A DNA stretch of 64,000 nucleotides, from NCBI RefSeq assembly GCF_028656955.1, contig NZ_JAMDGY010000024.1:186001-250000 (forward strand), given 5' to 3'. Within the stretch, counting starts at the first letter, position 1. The number at the start of each line of letters is the position of its first letter. The notes below the pieces were generated by a model that ran no database searches, had not been told where the DNA came from, and worked only from the letters and a program-made list of their open reading frames with translations. Positions 40,206 through 48,381 of this stretch are shown here, one piece after another. This DNA is from Pseudomonas fontis. GTDB taxonomy: Bacteria; Pseudomonadota; Gammaproteobacteria; Pseudomonadales; Pseudomonadaceae. The translations under genes were made by a program, and so were the position numbers.

Positions 40206-41449
40206 GCCGCTGTCCTTGCGCAGATTTCAGCGAGCATGCGCAGGCGACGCTGCGGCTCACTGACAAACGGGTTGCCGGTGTCCCAGGCGTAACCGGCCAG
40301 TATCGAGCTGATCATCGCGCGTATCTGCGGCGAGCTGCCGGGGTGGTAGATGACGTCCTGGAAGCTGCCGTCGTACCAGCCTTCGACATAGGCGCGGAAG
40401 GTGTCGACGCCACGCTTGAGCGGGACGGCGAAGTCTTCCTGCCAGTCCACCGCCTCGCCTTGCAGCTGGCGGTGCAGCAGGCCGGCGGCCATGCTCGCCG
40501 AGCGCATGGCGATGGTCACGCCGGAGGAGAACACCGGGTCGAGGAACTCGGCCGCATTGCCCAGCAGGGCAAAGCCTGGGCCATGCAGGGTCTTGACGTT
40601 GGCCGAGTAGCCGCCGATGGTCCGCGCCGGGGTGTCCCAGACCGCGTTGGCCAGCACCTTGTGCAGGCTTGGCGTTTGCCCGACGAAGTCTTTCAGGCAG
40701 GCGTCCAGGTTCGGGCTGGCGGCGGCGAAATGCTCGGCTGCAGCGACCACGCCCAGCGAGCATCGCCCGTTGCTGAACGGGATGGTCCAGAACCAGATGT
40801 CGCGGTGCTCGGGGTGGGTGGTGATGAGGATCTTGTCGCGGTCGAAGCCAGGGTGTTCGATGCGGTCTTCGATATGGGTGAACACCGCTTGGCGCACCGG
40901 GAAATTGGACGGTGCCTCAAGGTCCAGCAGGCGCGGCAGCACCCGGCCATAGCCGCTGGCATCGAGGACGAAGCCGGCGTCGATGCGGTATTCGCTGCCG
41001 TCCAGGCGACGGGCCAGCAACTGCGGGCCCGGGCCGCTGAAATCGGCGCTGATGATTTCTTCTTCGTAGCGGATCTGCACGCCTTGCAGCGCGGCCTGGT
41101 CGGCCAGCAACTGGTCGAAGGTGGCGCGTTGCACCTGGAAGGTACTCGGTTTGCCGTTGCTGAAGGTCTCGCCGAAGTCGAACGCGCTGTACTCCTCGCC
41201 CCAGGCGAAGGCTGCGCCGTTCTTGTGCTGGAACCCGGCTGCCTGCACGGCGTCGAGCATGCCGGCTTCCTCGATGAAGTCGATGCAGTGCGACAGCAGG
41301 CTTTCGCCGATGGAGAAACGCGGGAAGCGCTGGCGCTCGACGATCAGTACCTCATGGCCCTGGCGTTTGAGCAGGGTGGCGGCAATTGCCCCGGACGGGC
41401 CGGCGCCGATGACCAGGATCGGGTGGCGTTGGGTTTCAATGTTCGGCAT
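40202..41449 (-). CDS. FAD-dependent halogenase-family enzyme (candidate polyene halogenase)
   Basis: A 415-residue flavoprotein of the tryptophan-halogenase superfamily. The FAD loop GAGPSG is at residues 15-20 and the FAD-contacting RFSIGES at 44-50. Three halogenase marks are present: Lys76 in HKNGAAFAWG, matching the catalytic lysine position of carrier-protein-type halogenases; W219-x-W-x-I-P224 (WFWTIP); and F302-x-x-P-x-x-S-x-G310 (FLDPVFSSG). Together they argue for a hypohalous-acid-forming enzyme rather than a plain monooxygenase or reductase. Xanthomonadins, related aryl polyenes, are brominated. It overlaps the methyltransferase by 4 bp and the antiporter-like gene by 14 bp. The substrate and halide are not known. 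Confidence 0.85.
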   Translation of the reverse strand: MPNIETQRHPILVIGAGPSGAIAATLLKRQGHEVLIVERQRFPRFSIGESLLSHCIDFIEEAGMLDAVQAAGFQHKNGAAFAWGEEYSAFDFGETFSNGKPSTFQVQRATFDQLLADQAALQGVQIRYEEEIISADFSGPGPQLLARRLDGSEYRIDAGFVLDASGYGRVLPRLLDLEAPSNFPVRQAVFTHIEDRIEHPGFDRDKILITTHPEHRDIWFWTIPFSNGRCSLGVVAAAEHFAAASPNLDACLKDFVGQTPSLHKVLANAVWDTPARTIGGYSANVKTLHGPGFALLGNAAEFLDPVFSSGVTIAMRSASMAAGLLHRQLQGEAVDWQEDFAVPLKRGVDTFRAYVEGWYDGSFQDVIYHPGSSPQIRAMISSILAGYAWDTGNPFVSEPQRRLRMLAEICARTAA

Positions 41450-42596
41450 ATGGCCTCCTTGCCGGTTGAACGGTATTCGATGGAATGCGGTGCAGGCCGG
41501 CCACGGCGGGGAGCAGGGTGGCGACCAGGCTCATCAGCATCAGCGCGAAGTACAGCGCCGGGCTGATCAGCTGTTGTTGTAGCAGCAGGTTGAGAAAGAC
41601 GATCTCGCTCAAGCCGCGAATGTTCAGCAGCAGGCTTTCCCGCCATTTGCTCGCGCCGGCAAACGACGGCGTCGCCCAGCTCAGGCCGAGCCAGTTGCCC
41701 AGCAGCTTGCTGGCAATCGGCAACAGCAGCAGGGCGCCCAGCTGTACGGCATCGAAACCGGCCAGCACATGCTGCAGGTCGATCTGGACGATGCCGAAGG
41801 TCAGGATCAGCGGGATGGCCACGCCGTTTTGCAGGCGCTGCAACCAGACTGACGATAACGGCATGCGCAGCGGCAACTTGAGCCAGGCCATGCACGCCAG
41901 GTAGCCGATGCCGCAGAGCAGGGCGTTGAGCTGGTAGTGTTCGGCGATGAACAGCACCGCGAGGAACACCAGGCTGTAGACGCCGGGTTTGCGAACCCGC
42001 AGCCAGTAGAACAATGCCGGCAGCCCGGCAATCAGCAGCGGCAGCAGCAGGCTCAGCGGGTTCAGGCTGCCCTGGCCGAGGCCGAACAGCAGCCAGCAGG
42101 TCACGTCGATGAGGATCGCCGACTGCATCAGCCGGCGCGTAGCGTCGGGCGGGTAGTCGATATGGCGCAGGTACAGGTACAGCACCGGAATCGCGGTAAT
42201 GGCGAACACCAGCCCCAGGGCCAGGGTGCTCAGCCACGGCTGATCGGCCAGCAGCCACAGCCCGCAGCCGAGGCCGGCGAAGAACGGCACGAGGAAGCTC
42301 GGCACGGCGATCTTCAGGCTTTCACGGTCCAGGCGCAGCGCGACCACATCGCCGAGGATATGCCCGAGCAGCAGGGCGAAGCTGGCGCCGTACAGGGTCT
42401 GGAGCCAGCCCGGTGCAATCAGCGCGGCGCCGTCCAGATGCCAGTGCGGCTCAACCCAGAACAGCATCAGCAGTGGCAGGCCAAGGCTGGCCAGCAACAG
42501 CTGGCTGACGATGGGGATCAGCCCGCAGCGCCGACCCAGTTCGCCAGCCATCAGGAACAGCAACAAGGCCAGCAGCCAGAACAGCAGCACGCTCAT
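41436..42596 (-). CDS. Cation/proton antiporter-like membrane protein in the polyene operon
   Basis: A 386-residue, very hydrophobic protein with about 12 membrane helices, weakly resembling the CPA2 (Kef-type) antiporter family: a first helix with MAGELGRRCGLIPIVSQ, a central AITAIPVLYLYL followed by ILIDVTCWLLFG where Kef proteins have a conserved Asp pair, and LLLNIRGLSEIVFLN near the end, similar to the KefB/C NxRG-x-x-E-I element. I start it at the ATG at 42596, which overlaps the exporter stop as ATGA; an ATG two codons earlier exists. Such a protein is not a standard aryl-polyene component to my knowledge. A regulatory domain (TrkA-N) is absent. Confidence 0.75.
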   Translation of the reverse strand: MSVLLFWLLALLLFLMAGELGRRCGLIPIVSQLLLASLGLPLLMLFWVEPHWHLDGAALIAPGWLQTLYGASFALLLGHILGDVVALRLDRESLKIAVPSFLVPFFAGLGCGLWLLADQPWLSTLALGLVFAITAIPVLYLYLRHIDYPPDATRRLMQSAILIDVTCWLLFGLGQGSLNPLSLLLPLLIAGLPALFYWLRVRKPGVYSLVFLAVLFIAEHYQLNALLCGIGYLACMAWLKLPLRMPLSSVWLQRLQNGVAIPLILTFGIVQIDLQHVLAGFDAVQLGALLLLPIASKLLGNWLGLSWATPSFAGASKWRESLLLNIRGLSEIVFLNLLLQQQLISPALYFALMLMSLVATLLPAVAGLHRIPSNTVQPARRPYAEH

Positions 42597-44911
42597 GGGC
42601 ATTCCTTGGCGGGGCGGCTGGCAGCCCAGGGCGCCAGCAGGAAACTGAAGAACAGGCCGAGGCTGACCGCCAGGCCGAAATTGCTCACCGCCGGGGTGCT
42701 CGACACCGCCAGCAGGCCGAACGACAGCCAGGTGGTGGTCGCCGCCAGCAAGGTGCCCAGCAGGCTCACGGCGGCGCCGCCGATCTGCTCGTGCATGAGG
42801 ATCGCGTAGTCAACGCTGATGGCCGTGACCAGCAGCAGGCCGAACAGGCTGAACAGGGTCAGGGGCTGGCCGAGCCAGGCCAGGCTGGCCAGGCTGCACA
42901 GCGCCGCGAGCAGCGGCAGGGCGACGATGCGCAGGGCGCCGCCAAGGCCGAAAGGCAGAATCAACAGCAGCACGATCAACACGCAGGACAGCAGCTTGAG
43001 TTCGGCGGCGCTGAGCTGGGTGGCGCTGAACACCTGGTTCAGGTCGCCCAGGCGGTCGATCAGTTGCACACCCTCAAGGCCATCGGCCTGGGCGCGCAAC
43101 AGGCTGGCATCGCTCAAGCCTTGCAGGCTGACGATAGCGGCCACGCCATGCTGATCGGCGCCGAGCCAGAGCGCGCGCCACGGCTCGCTCAGCGGCCCGC
43201 TCAAGGCCTGATCGATATCCAGCGGCGGCAGGGCCTGCAACTGGGCGAGTTCGCCAGCCAGTGCCTGGGGCGTCACCCCCAAGGCCAGCAAAGGCTGCCA
43301 ATGTGCCGGGAGTTGCTTGAGCGATTCGCGCAGGCGCTGTTGCTCGGCCTGGCTGGCTACCAGGCGATCCAGGGCCATGTAGCCCTTGAGCGTGCCTTGG
43401 GCGATCAGCGCATCGAGTCGGGTATCCAGCGCCTGCATGCGTTCAAGCAGTTGCGTCTGATCAGCGCCGCGCACCAGGTAGAACTGGCTGGTGGGTTGAT
43501 AGCCGGTGATCCGCGCCACGGCCTGGGCTTCTTCTTGCAGCTGCGGCGGGCTGGCGACCCATTGGCGGATGTCGTTGCGGCTGTCCAGGCGCCACAGGCC
43601 GGCGACACAGAACACCACCAGCAATGCCAGCAGCAGCGGGCTGCCGACCTTGCGCAGCAACCCTTCGCGTCGATCGACCAGCCACTGCGCCACCGCCAGC
43701 GGCCACTGCGCCGGTTGCAGGTCGATGCCCTTGAGCAGCGCCGGCAGCAGGCAGGTGGCGCTGAGGTAGGCACCCAGCAGGCCGGCGGCGGAGAAGATCG
43801 CGATCTGGGTCAGCGCCGGGAACGGGGTGAACGCCAGCGCCAGGTAGCCGATGCAGCTGGTCGCCAGGCTCAGGCTCAACCCCGGCAAGGTCAGCTTGAG
43901 TGCCGGCCAGCTGTGCCAGGGGCGCAGGCTCCAGCTTTTTGACAGGTAGTGCAGCGGGTAGTCGACTGCCACGCCGATCAGGCTGGAGCCCAGTACCAGG
44001 GTCATCACGTGCATCTGGCCGAACAACGCCACGCAGGCGGTGGCCCCGAACAGCATGCCGACCAGCACCGGCATGAAGGCCAGCAAGACCCGCAGGCGGC
44101 GGAACGCCAGCAGCAACAGCAGCAGGATGCCGACGGTGGCACCGCCGCCGACCCAGGTGATTTCCTGGCTGGCCTGGCGCTGGCCGTTGGCGGCGTAGAG
44201 CAGGCCACTGGCGGCCAGCAAGCGCGCACCGCTTTGGTCCGCTTGAAGACGGGCCTGGCTGAGCAGGTCGGCCACCTGCAACGGCAGGTGCATGTCGAAG
44301 GCATTGCTGTGGGTGCGGGCCCGCAGCAGCACCCATTGCTGGCCATCAGCTTCGGCGATCAGCGCGCCGCTGGCGGTGTCCAGTTGCACGGCAGCGGGGC
44401 GCGGCTGGCTGTTCTGGATCAGCCCGGTCAGGCCCAGCCAATCCTCCTGGCTGGGTACCAGGCTGACCCCGGCGAAGGAGTCGTACAGGCGTTGCACGCG
44501 TTGTTCGATGAAGGTGTGCGGCTGCGCAATCAGGGTGTTGCGGTCCGCTTGCGAGAGCATCGCCAGGCGGCCTTGCAGCAGTTGCTGGCGCACGGCATCC
44601 AGGTCGGCCTGCACGCTCCACTGGACCTTTTCGAACAGGCCGCTGGCGCTCCAGCTGTCGGCCAGTTGGCGGGCCAGGGCGATGGCCCGGTCCCGCTCGG
44701 GGTGGCCGACCAGTACCAGCATCTCGCGGTTCAGCGGTTCCTGCATGCGTTGTTCGGCGCGCTGCACCAACGCGTCTTGGGTTGCGCCGGGTACCAGCGT
44801 CATCAGGTCCGCCGACAGCGGCGCAGCACCGCGCCACTGCCAGCCGGCGAGGGCCAGCACGGCCAGCAGCAGGGTCAGGAACAGCCAGGGCAGGCGGCGC
44901 TCAGTCGGCAA
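42593..44911 (-). CDS. MMPL/RND-family exporter of the aryl-polyene operon
   Basis: A 772-residue RND-superfamily transporter in the MMPL branch. It has two repeats of one helix, a large periplasmic loop (about residues 30-240 and 440-610) and a helix bundle; helices 2-6 run from about 250 to 390 and their duplicates from about 625 to 765. GxSxxYD-like family segments appear as GSSLIGVAVDYPLHYL and VTAISVDYAILMHEQ, each with the central Asp expected for proton coupling. In aryl-polyene clusters an MMPL exporter moves the lipid-linked pigment from the inner membrane. It overlaps the LolA-like gene by 11 bp. Substrate specificity is inferred from context. Confidence 0.88.
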   Translation of the reverse strand: MPTERRLPWLFLTLLLAVLALAGWQWRGAAPLSADLMTLVPGATQDALVQRAEQRMQEPLNREMLVLVGHPERDRAIALARQLADSWSASGLFEKVQWSVQADLDAVRQQLLQGRLAMLSQADRNTLIAQPHTFIEQRVQRLYDSFAGVSLVPSQEDWLGLTGLIQNSQPRPAAVQLDTASGALIAEADGQQWVLLRARTHSNAFDMHLPLQVADLLSQARLQADQSGARLLAASGLLYAANGQRQASQEITWVGGGATVGILLLLLLAFRRLRVLLAFMPVLVGMLFGATACVALFGQMHVMTLVLGSSLIGVAVDYPLHYLSKSWSLRPWHSWPALKLTLPGLSLSLATSCIGYLALAFTPFPALTQIAIFSAAGLLGAYLSATCLLPALLKGIDLQPAQWPLAVAQWLVDRREGLLRKVGSPLLLALLVVFCVAGLWRLDSRNDIRQWVASPPQLQEEAQAVARITGYQPTSQFYLVRGADQTQLLERMQALDTRLDALIAQGTLKGYMALDRLVASQAEQQRLRESLKQLPAHWQPLLALGVTPQALAGELAQLQALPPLDIDQALSGPLSEPWRALWLGADQHGVAAIVSLQGLSDASLLRAQADGLEGVQLIDRLGDLNQVFSATQLSAAELKLLSCVLIVLLLILPFGLGGALRIVALPLLAALCSLASLAWLGQPLTLFSLFGLLLVTAISVDYAILMHEQIGGAAVSLLGTLLAATTTWLSFGLLAVSSTPAVSNFGLAVSLGLFFSFLLAPWAASRPAKECP

Positions 44912-45503
44912 AGTCGCGTTGCTCCGTCTCGGTCAGGCTGTCGGCCCGGGTGCTCTCGGGCATACGCAGCAAGGTGCTGTCGCCTTGGGTTTCGCGCAGT
45001 TCGATGCGCTCGACAAAGCGCCCACCGTCGATGTTGATCTGCGTGAAGATCTGCTTGAGCAGCAGTGAGCGTGGGGTCAGGCGCAACTGCCAGTGCTCGG
45101 CGCTGCCTTGCAGGTTCAGCTCGAAATCACGTTGCAGGCCGCTGCTGTCGCCTTGCAGCACGGCAAAGAACAATTTGTTCTGCTGGGTGCCGGCGGCGCT
45201 GCCGGGGAGCATTTGCCAGCGGCCGGCGTCACGTCGGGCAATACCGTTGGCGTTCAGGCGCACGTCCTGTTGCACCGGCGTTTGCAGCAGCCAGAGCAAA
45301 CCATGCTCGCGGGTCAGGACGAAGTGGCCCTTGCTGACCAATGGCTGAGGCAGGGCGCGCAGGTGTTTCTCCTGGATGAACGCGCCCTTGACCACCGGCG
45401 CCTCGCCCAGCTGACGGCTGAGATCGGCTAGGCCAAAGGCCTGGGCCAGGCCGCAGGCACTCATCAGGCCCACCAGCAGCAGGCTGCGCCACAGGGTGCT
45501 CAT
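44901..45503 (-). CDS. LolA-like outer-membrane lipoprotein carrier (aryl polyene)
   Basis: A 200-residue exported protein: the ATG at 45503 gives a signal peptide to about residue 22 (MSTLWRSLLLVGLMSACGLAQA), followed by a LolA/LppX-like half-barrel: VVKGAFIQEKHLRALPQPLVSKG in part, LLWLLQTPVQQDVRLNANG, and INIDGGRFVERIELRE. Although the signal contains a Cys, it sits before an AQA cleavage site rather than in a clean lipobox, so I regard the protein as soluble and periplasmic. It would carry the polyene lipid between the MMPL exporter and the outer membrane. It overlaps the thioesterase gene by 4 bp. Confidence 0.85.
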   Translation of the reverse strand: MSTLWRSLLLVGLMSACGLAQAFGLADLSRQLGEAPVVKGAFIQEKHLRALPQPLVSKGHFVLTREHGLLWLLQTPVQQDVRLNANGIARRDAGRWQMLPGSAAGTQQNKLFFAVLQGDSSGLQRDFELNLQGSAEHWQLRLTPRSLLLKQIFTQINIDGGRFVERIELRETQGDSTLLRMPESTRADSLTETEQRDFAD

Positions 45504-45925
45504 GGCAAGGCCTTGCGCACAGCGTCGAGCATCACCTGGGGCGAGGCCAGCAGCATCTCGCGGCTGGCGATGTCCACGGCCACCTGCACGGTGCTGGCGC
45601 GGGTCAGGCGCTCGCCGCTGGCGGCGTCGCTGATCAGGTAGTTGATCTTCAGGCGGTTCTCCCACTCCACCAGGCTGGCGCGCACGCTCAGGCGTTGGCC
45701 GAAGGTGGCGCCACGCACATAGCGCAGCTGCAGGTCGATCACCGGCCAGGCGTAGCCCGAGGCCTGCATGTCCAGGTAGTTGTGCTGCAAACGGTCGAGC
45801 AGTGCGCAACGCGCCACTTCGAGGTATTTGACGTAGTGCCCGTGCCAGACCACCAGCATGCTGTCGACGTCAAAGAAGGGCACGAGGATCTCGGTATCGA
45901 CATGCAGAATGCCCTGACTACGCAT
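45500..45925 (-). CDS. 4HBT-type acyl thioesterase (aryl polyene)
   Basis: A 141-residue hotdog thioesterase. The YbgC/4HBT signature is near the N-terminus: FFDVDSMLVVWHGHYVKYLE, with Asp21 as the likely nucleophile or base, and the hotdog strands follow (QLRYVRGATFGQRLSVRAS). Aryl-polyene clusters encode such an enzyme, which may release or edit acyl-ACP intermediates. The gene overlaps the ammonia-lyase by 8 bp and the LolA-like gene by 4 bp, so all three are translationally coupled. Substrate is inferred only. Confidence 0.88.
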   Translation of the reverse strand: MRSQGILHVDTEILVPFFDVDSMLVVWHGHYVKYLEVARCALLDRLQHNYLDMQASGYAWPVIDLQLRYVRGATFGQRLSVRASLVEWENRLKINYLISDAASGERLTRASTVQVAVDIASREMLLASPQVMLDAVRKALP

Positions 45926-47462
45926 GCAGCCTCCAGTGTTGTGCGCCGATGCGTTGCAGGCACAGGCGCAGTTCGCCTTCCAGGGCGCGGTCTTCGATCA
46001 CCGGGGCAAAGTCTTCGCCAAGCTCTGCGTGCATGGCCGCCAGGGCTGGCGGCAAGCTGCGCGCGTCAGGCTGACGGCTACGCAGCCAGACCCCTTGGTT
46101 GGCGGCGAGCAAGGTGGCGGCGGCAACCTGTTCGGTCAGTTCCAGCACGCGCAGGGCATCGCGGGCGGCGATGGTGCCCATGCTCACCTTGTCCTGGTTG
46201 TGGCATTCGGTGGAGCGCGAGAACACGCTGGCCGGCATGGTGTTCTTCAGGGCTTCGGCGGTCCAGGCGCTGGCGCCGATCTGCACGGCCTTGAAACCGT
46301 GGTTGAGCATTGCGCGCTCGGCCGGGGCGCCGGACAGGTTGCTCGGCAGGCCATGGTTGTAGCGCTCGTCGACCAGCAAGGCGAGCTGGCGATCGAGCAG
46401 GTCGGCGACGTTGGCCACGAGGTTTTTCAGGCTGTCCATGGCGAAGGCGATATGCCCGCCATAGAAGTGCCCGCCGTGCAGCACGCGCTCGGCTTCACCG
46501 TCGATGATCGGGTTATCGTTGGCGCTGTTGAGTTCGATCTCGATAAAGCTGCGCAGCCAGCCCAGGCTGTCGGCCAGCACCCCGAGCACGTGCGGCGCGC
46601 AACGCAGCGAATAGCGGTCTTGCAGGCGGTGCAGCGGCGCGGTCGGTGCGTCGATGGCCAGGTCCTGGCGCAGCCAGGCAGCCACCTGCATCTGCCCCGG
46701 GTGCGGCTTGGCGGCAAACAGGCGCTCGTCAAAGTGCTCGGGGTTGCCTTGCAGGGCCACCACGTTCAGCGCGGTGATGCGCGTGGCGAGCTTGAGCAGG
46801 TAGTCGGCGCGGGCAAAGGCCAGGCAGGCCAGGCCGGTCATCACCGCCGTGCCGTTCATCAGTGCCAGGGCTTCCTTGGGGCGCAGCACCAGCGGCTGCC
46901 AGCCCAGTTCGCGGTGCACCTCCAGCGCGCTGCGATGCTCACCCTGGTACAGCACCTCGCGCTCGCCCGAGAGCGTGGCGGCGACATACGACAGCGGGGT
47001 CAGGTCGCCGCTGGCGCCCACCGAACCTTCCTGCGGGATCAGCGGCAGGATGTCGTGGTGCAGAAACGCCTGCAGGCGTTCCAGCAGTTCCACGCGCACC
47101 CCGGACACGCCATGGCTCAGCGACTGCAAGCGCGCCGCCAGCACCGCGCGGGTGGCCGGGGCATCGAGCAACTGGCCCAGGCCGCAACCATGGAAGGTGT
47201 ACAGGTGACGCGGCAGCGCCTCGACGTGCTCCAGCGGCACGGCCACCACGCAGGAGTCGCCGTAGCCGGTAGTCACGCCGTAGATCACGCCTTCCTTGTC
47301 CAGCAGCGACTCGAGGAACTGCGCGCCACGGGCGATGCGTGCGCGATACGCGGCATCGTCCTGCAGGCGGGTGGCCGCCTGGCGGTTGGCTACCGCCAGG
47401 ACGTCTTCGATCGCCAGTGGCGACTCGCCGAAGGTGATCGGCTCAAGCAGAGGCATCGTCAT
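45918..47462 (-). CDS. MIO-type aromatic amino-acid ammonia-lyase
   Basis: A 514-residue lyase of the HAL/PAL/TAL family. The autocatalytic MIO triad is Ala150-Ser151-Gly152 (VGASGDLTPLS), the lid tyrosine is Tyr61 (YGVTTGYGDS), and the C-terminal family block HNQDKVSMGT is intact. The two residues that set substrate choice align as Phe90-His91 (LYTFHGCGLG), where histidine lyases have Ser-His, tyrosine lyases His-Leu and phenylalanine lyases Phe-Leu. In this operon it should make the arylacrylate starter (coumarate or cinnamate-type). I take the ATG at 47462 behind GGAAG; an ATG two codons later is possible. It overlaps the acyltransferase gene by 20 bp and is not next to hut genes. Confidence 0.9.
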   Translation of the reverse strand: MTMPLLEPITFGESPLAIEDVLAVANRQAATRLQDDAAYRARIARGAQFLESLLDKEGVIYGVTTGYGDSCVVAVPLEHVEALPRHLYTFHGCGLGQLLDAPATRAVLAARLQSLSHGVSGVRVELLERLQAFLHHDILPLIPQEGSVGASGDLTPLSYVAATLSGEREVLYQGEHRSALEVHRELGWQPLVLRPKEALALMNGTAVMTGLACLAFARADYLLKLATRITALNVVALQGNPEHFDERLFAAKPHPGQMQVAAWLRQDLAIDAPTAPLHRLQDRYSLRCAPHVLGVLADSLGWLRSFIEIELNSANDNPIIDGEAERVLHGGHFYGGHIAFAMDSLKNLVANVADLLDRQLALLVDERYNHGLPSNLSGAPAERAMLNHGFKAVQIGASAWTAEALKNTMPASVFSRSTECHNQDKVSMGTIAARDALRVLELTEQVAAATLLAANQGVWLRSRQPDARSLPPALAAMHAELGEDFAPVIEDRALEGELRLCLQRIGAQHWRLHA

Positions 47463-48381
47463 CGGTCTTCCAGAAAGGGTAGAAATTGAACCATTGGTAG
47501 GGCGCTTGCAGGCAGTAGTGGCCCAGGCGCGCGGCATAGCGAGCGGCATGCTCGGCGATGACCTGCTCACGCTGGCTGCGGCGCCATTCGATGGCCTCGG
47601 CAAACGGTTCCAGGGTGACCTGGTAACGGCCTTCGCGCTTGAGGCAGAACATCAGGTTGATCGGGCATTTGAGCAGCCCGGCCAGCAACCATGGGCCCTG
47701 CGGGAAGGCGGCCGGCTGGCCGAGGAAATCGGCCTGCACGCTGCGCCCGCCATGCAGTGGCACGCGGTCGCCGGCAATCGCCAGCCACTCGCCGCGCTCC
47801 AGGCGCTGGCTCAGTTGCAGCATGATCGCCGGGTCCAGCTCGCTGACCTGGATCAGCCGCAGGTGGCTGGCCCCGGACTCGCCCAGCAGGCGGTTGAACT
47901 GCTCGGCATGGCGGGTGTGCACCAGCACGTTCATGGTGACTTTTTCGCCCAGCTCCGCCAGTGCCCGGCAGACTTCCAGGTTGCCCAGGTGGGCACCGAC
48001 CAGCATCTGCCCGCGCTCGCCGCGCAGTTGTGCACGCAGGTTGGCCGGGTCGACGATCTCGATCTGCTCCAGCGGCAGCTTGCCGTTCCACACATCGAGC
48101 TTGTCCAGCAGTGCATCGGCAAAGGCCATGAACTGGGCGAACACCCGCCGCTGGTTCGGGCGCAGCTCGGGGCGGCCGCTCCAACTGGCCAGGTGTTGCT
48201 GATAGGCCCGGATGCTGTGGCGCGCGCGGCGGCCGAAGAGAAAGAAATACAGCACGATGGCATACAGCAGCGGCGCCAACAGGCGGCGACCGAGCAGGCG
48301 CACGGCCAGGGCGGTGAATTTCATCAGCCAGAAGCTGCCGCGTTCCTGGTGATCGGCCCAGTGCTGCTCGCGGGTGCTCAT
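47443..48381 (-). CDS. LpxL/HtrB-like acyltransferase (aryl polyene)
   Basis: A 312-residue membrane-associated acyltransferase of the lysophospholipid/late lipid A acyltransferase group. It has one hydrophobic helix at about residues 33-50 (LLAPLLYAIVLYFFLF), the active-site HX4E motif His131-Glu136 (GAHLGNLEVCRAL), and a substrate-loop RVPLHGGRSVQADFLG further on. In aryl-polyene systems such an enzyme is thought to acylate the lipid anchor or attach the polyene. The ATG at 48381 overlaps the glycosyltransferase stop as ATGA. A second acyltransferase of a different type is encoded at 51828-52637, so each probably adds a different chain. Confidence 0.87.
   Translation of the reverse strand: MSTREQHWADHQERGSFWLMKFTALAVRLLGRRLLAPLLYAIVLYFFLFGRRARHSIRAYQQHLASWSGRPELRPNQRRVFAQFMAFADALLDKLDVWNGKLPLEQIEIVDPANLRAQLRGERGQMLVGAHLGNLEVCRALAELGEKVTMNVLVHTRHAEQFNRLLGESGASHLRLIQVSELDPAIMLQLSQRLERGEWLAIAGDRVPLHGGRSVQADFLGQPAAFPQGPWLLAGLLKCPINLMFCLKREGRYQVTLEPFAEAIEWRRSQREQVIAEHAARYAARLGHYCLQAPYQWFNFYPFWKTDDDASA

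Noticed and set aside
40202..41449. Geranylgeranyl-reductase or plain monooxygenase for the flavin enzyme
   Set aside because: Both share the FAD fold, but WxWxIP, the lysine position and FxxPxxSxG together favour the halogenase branch.
45918..47462. Histidine ammonia-lyase of the hut pathway
   Set aside because: The selectivity pair is not Ser-His and no hut genes are near; it lies inside the polyene operon.
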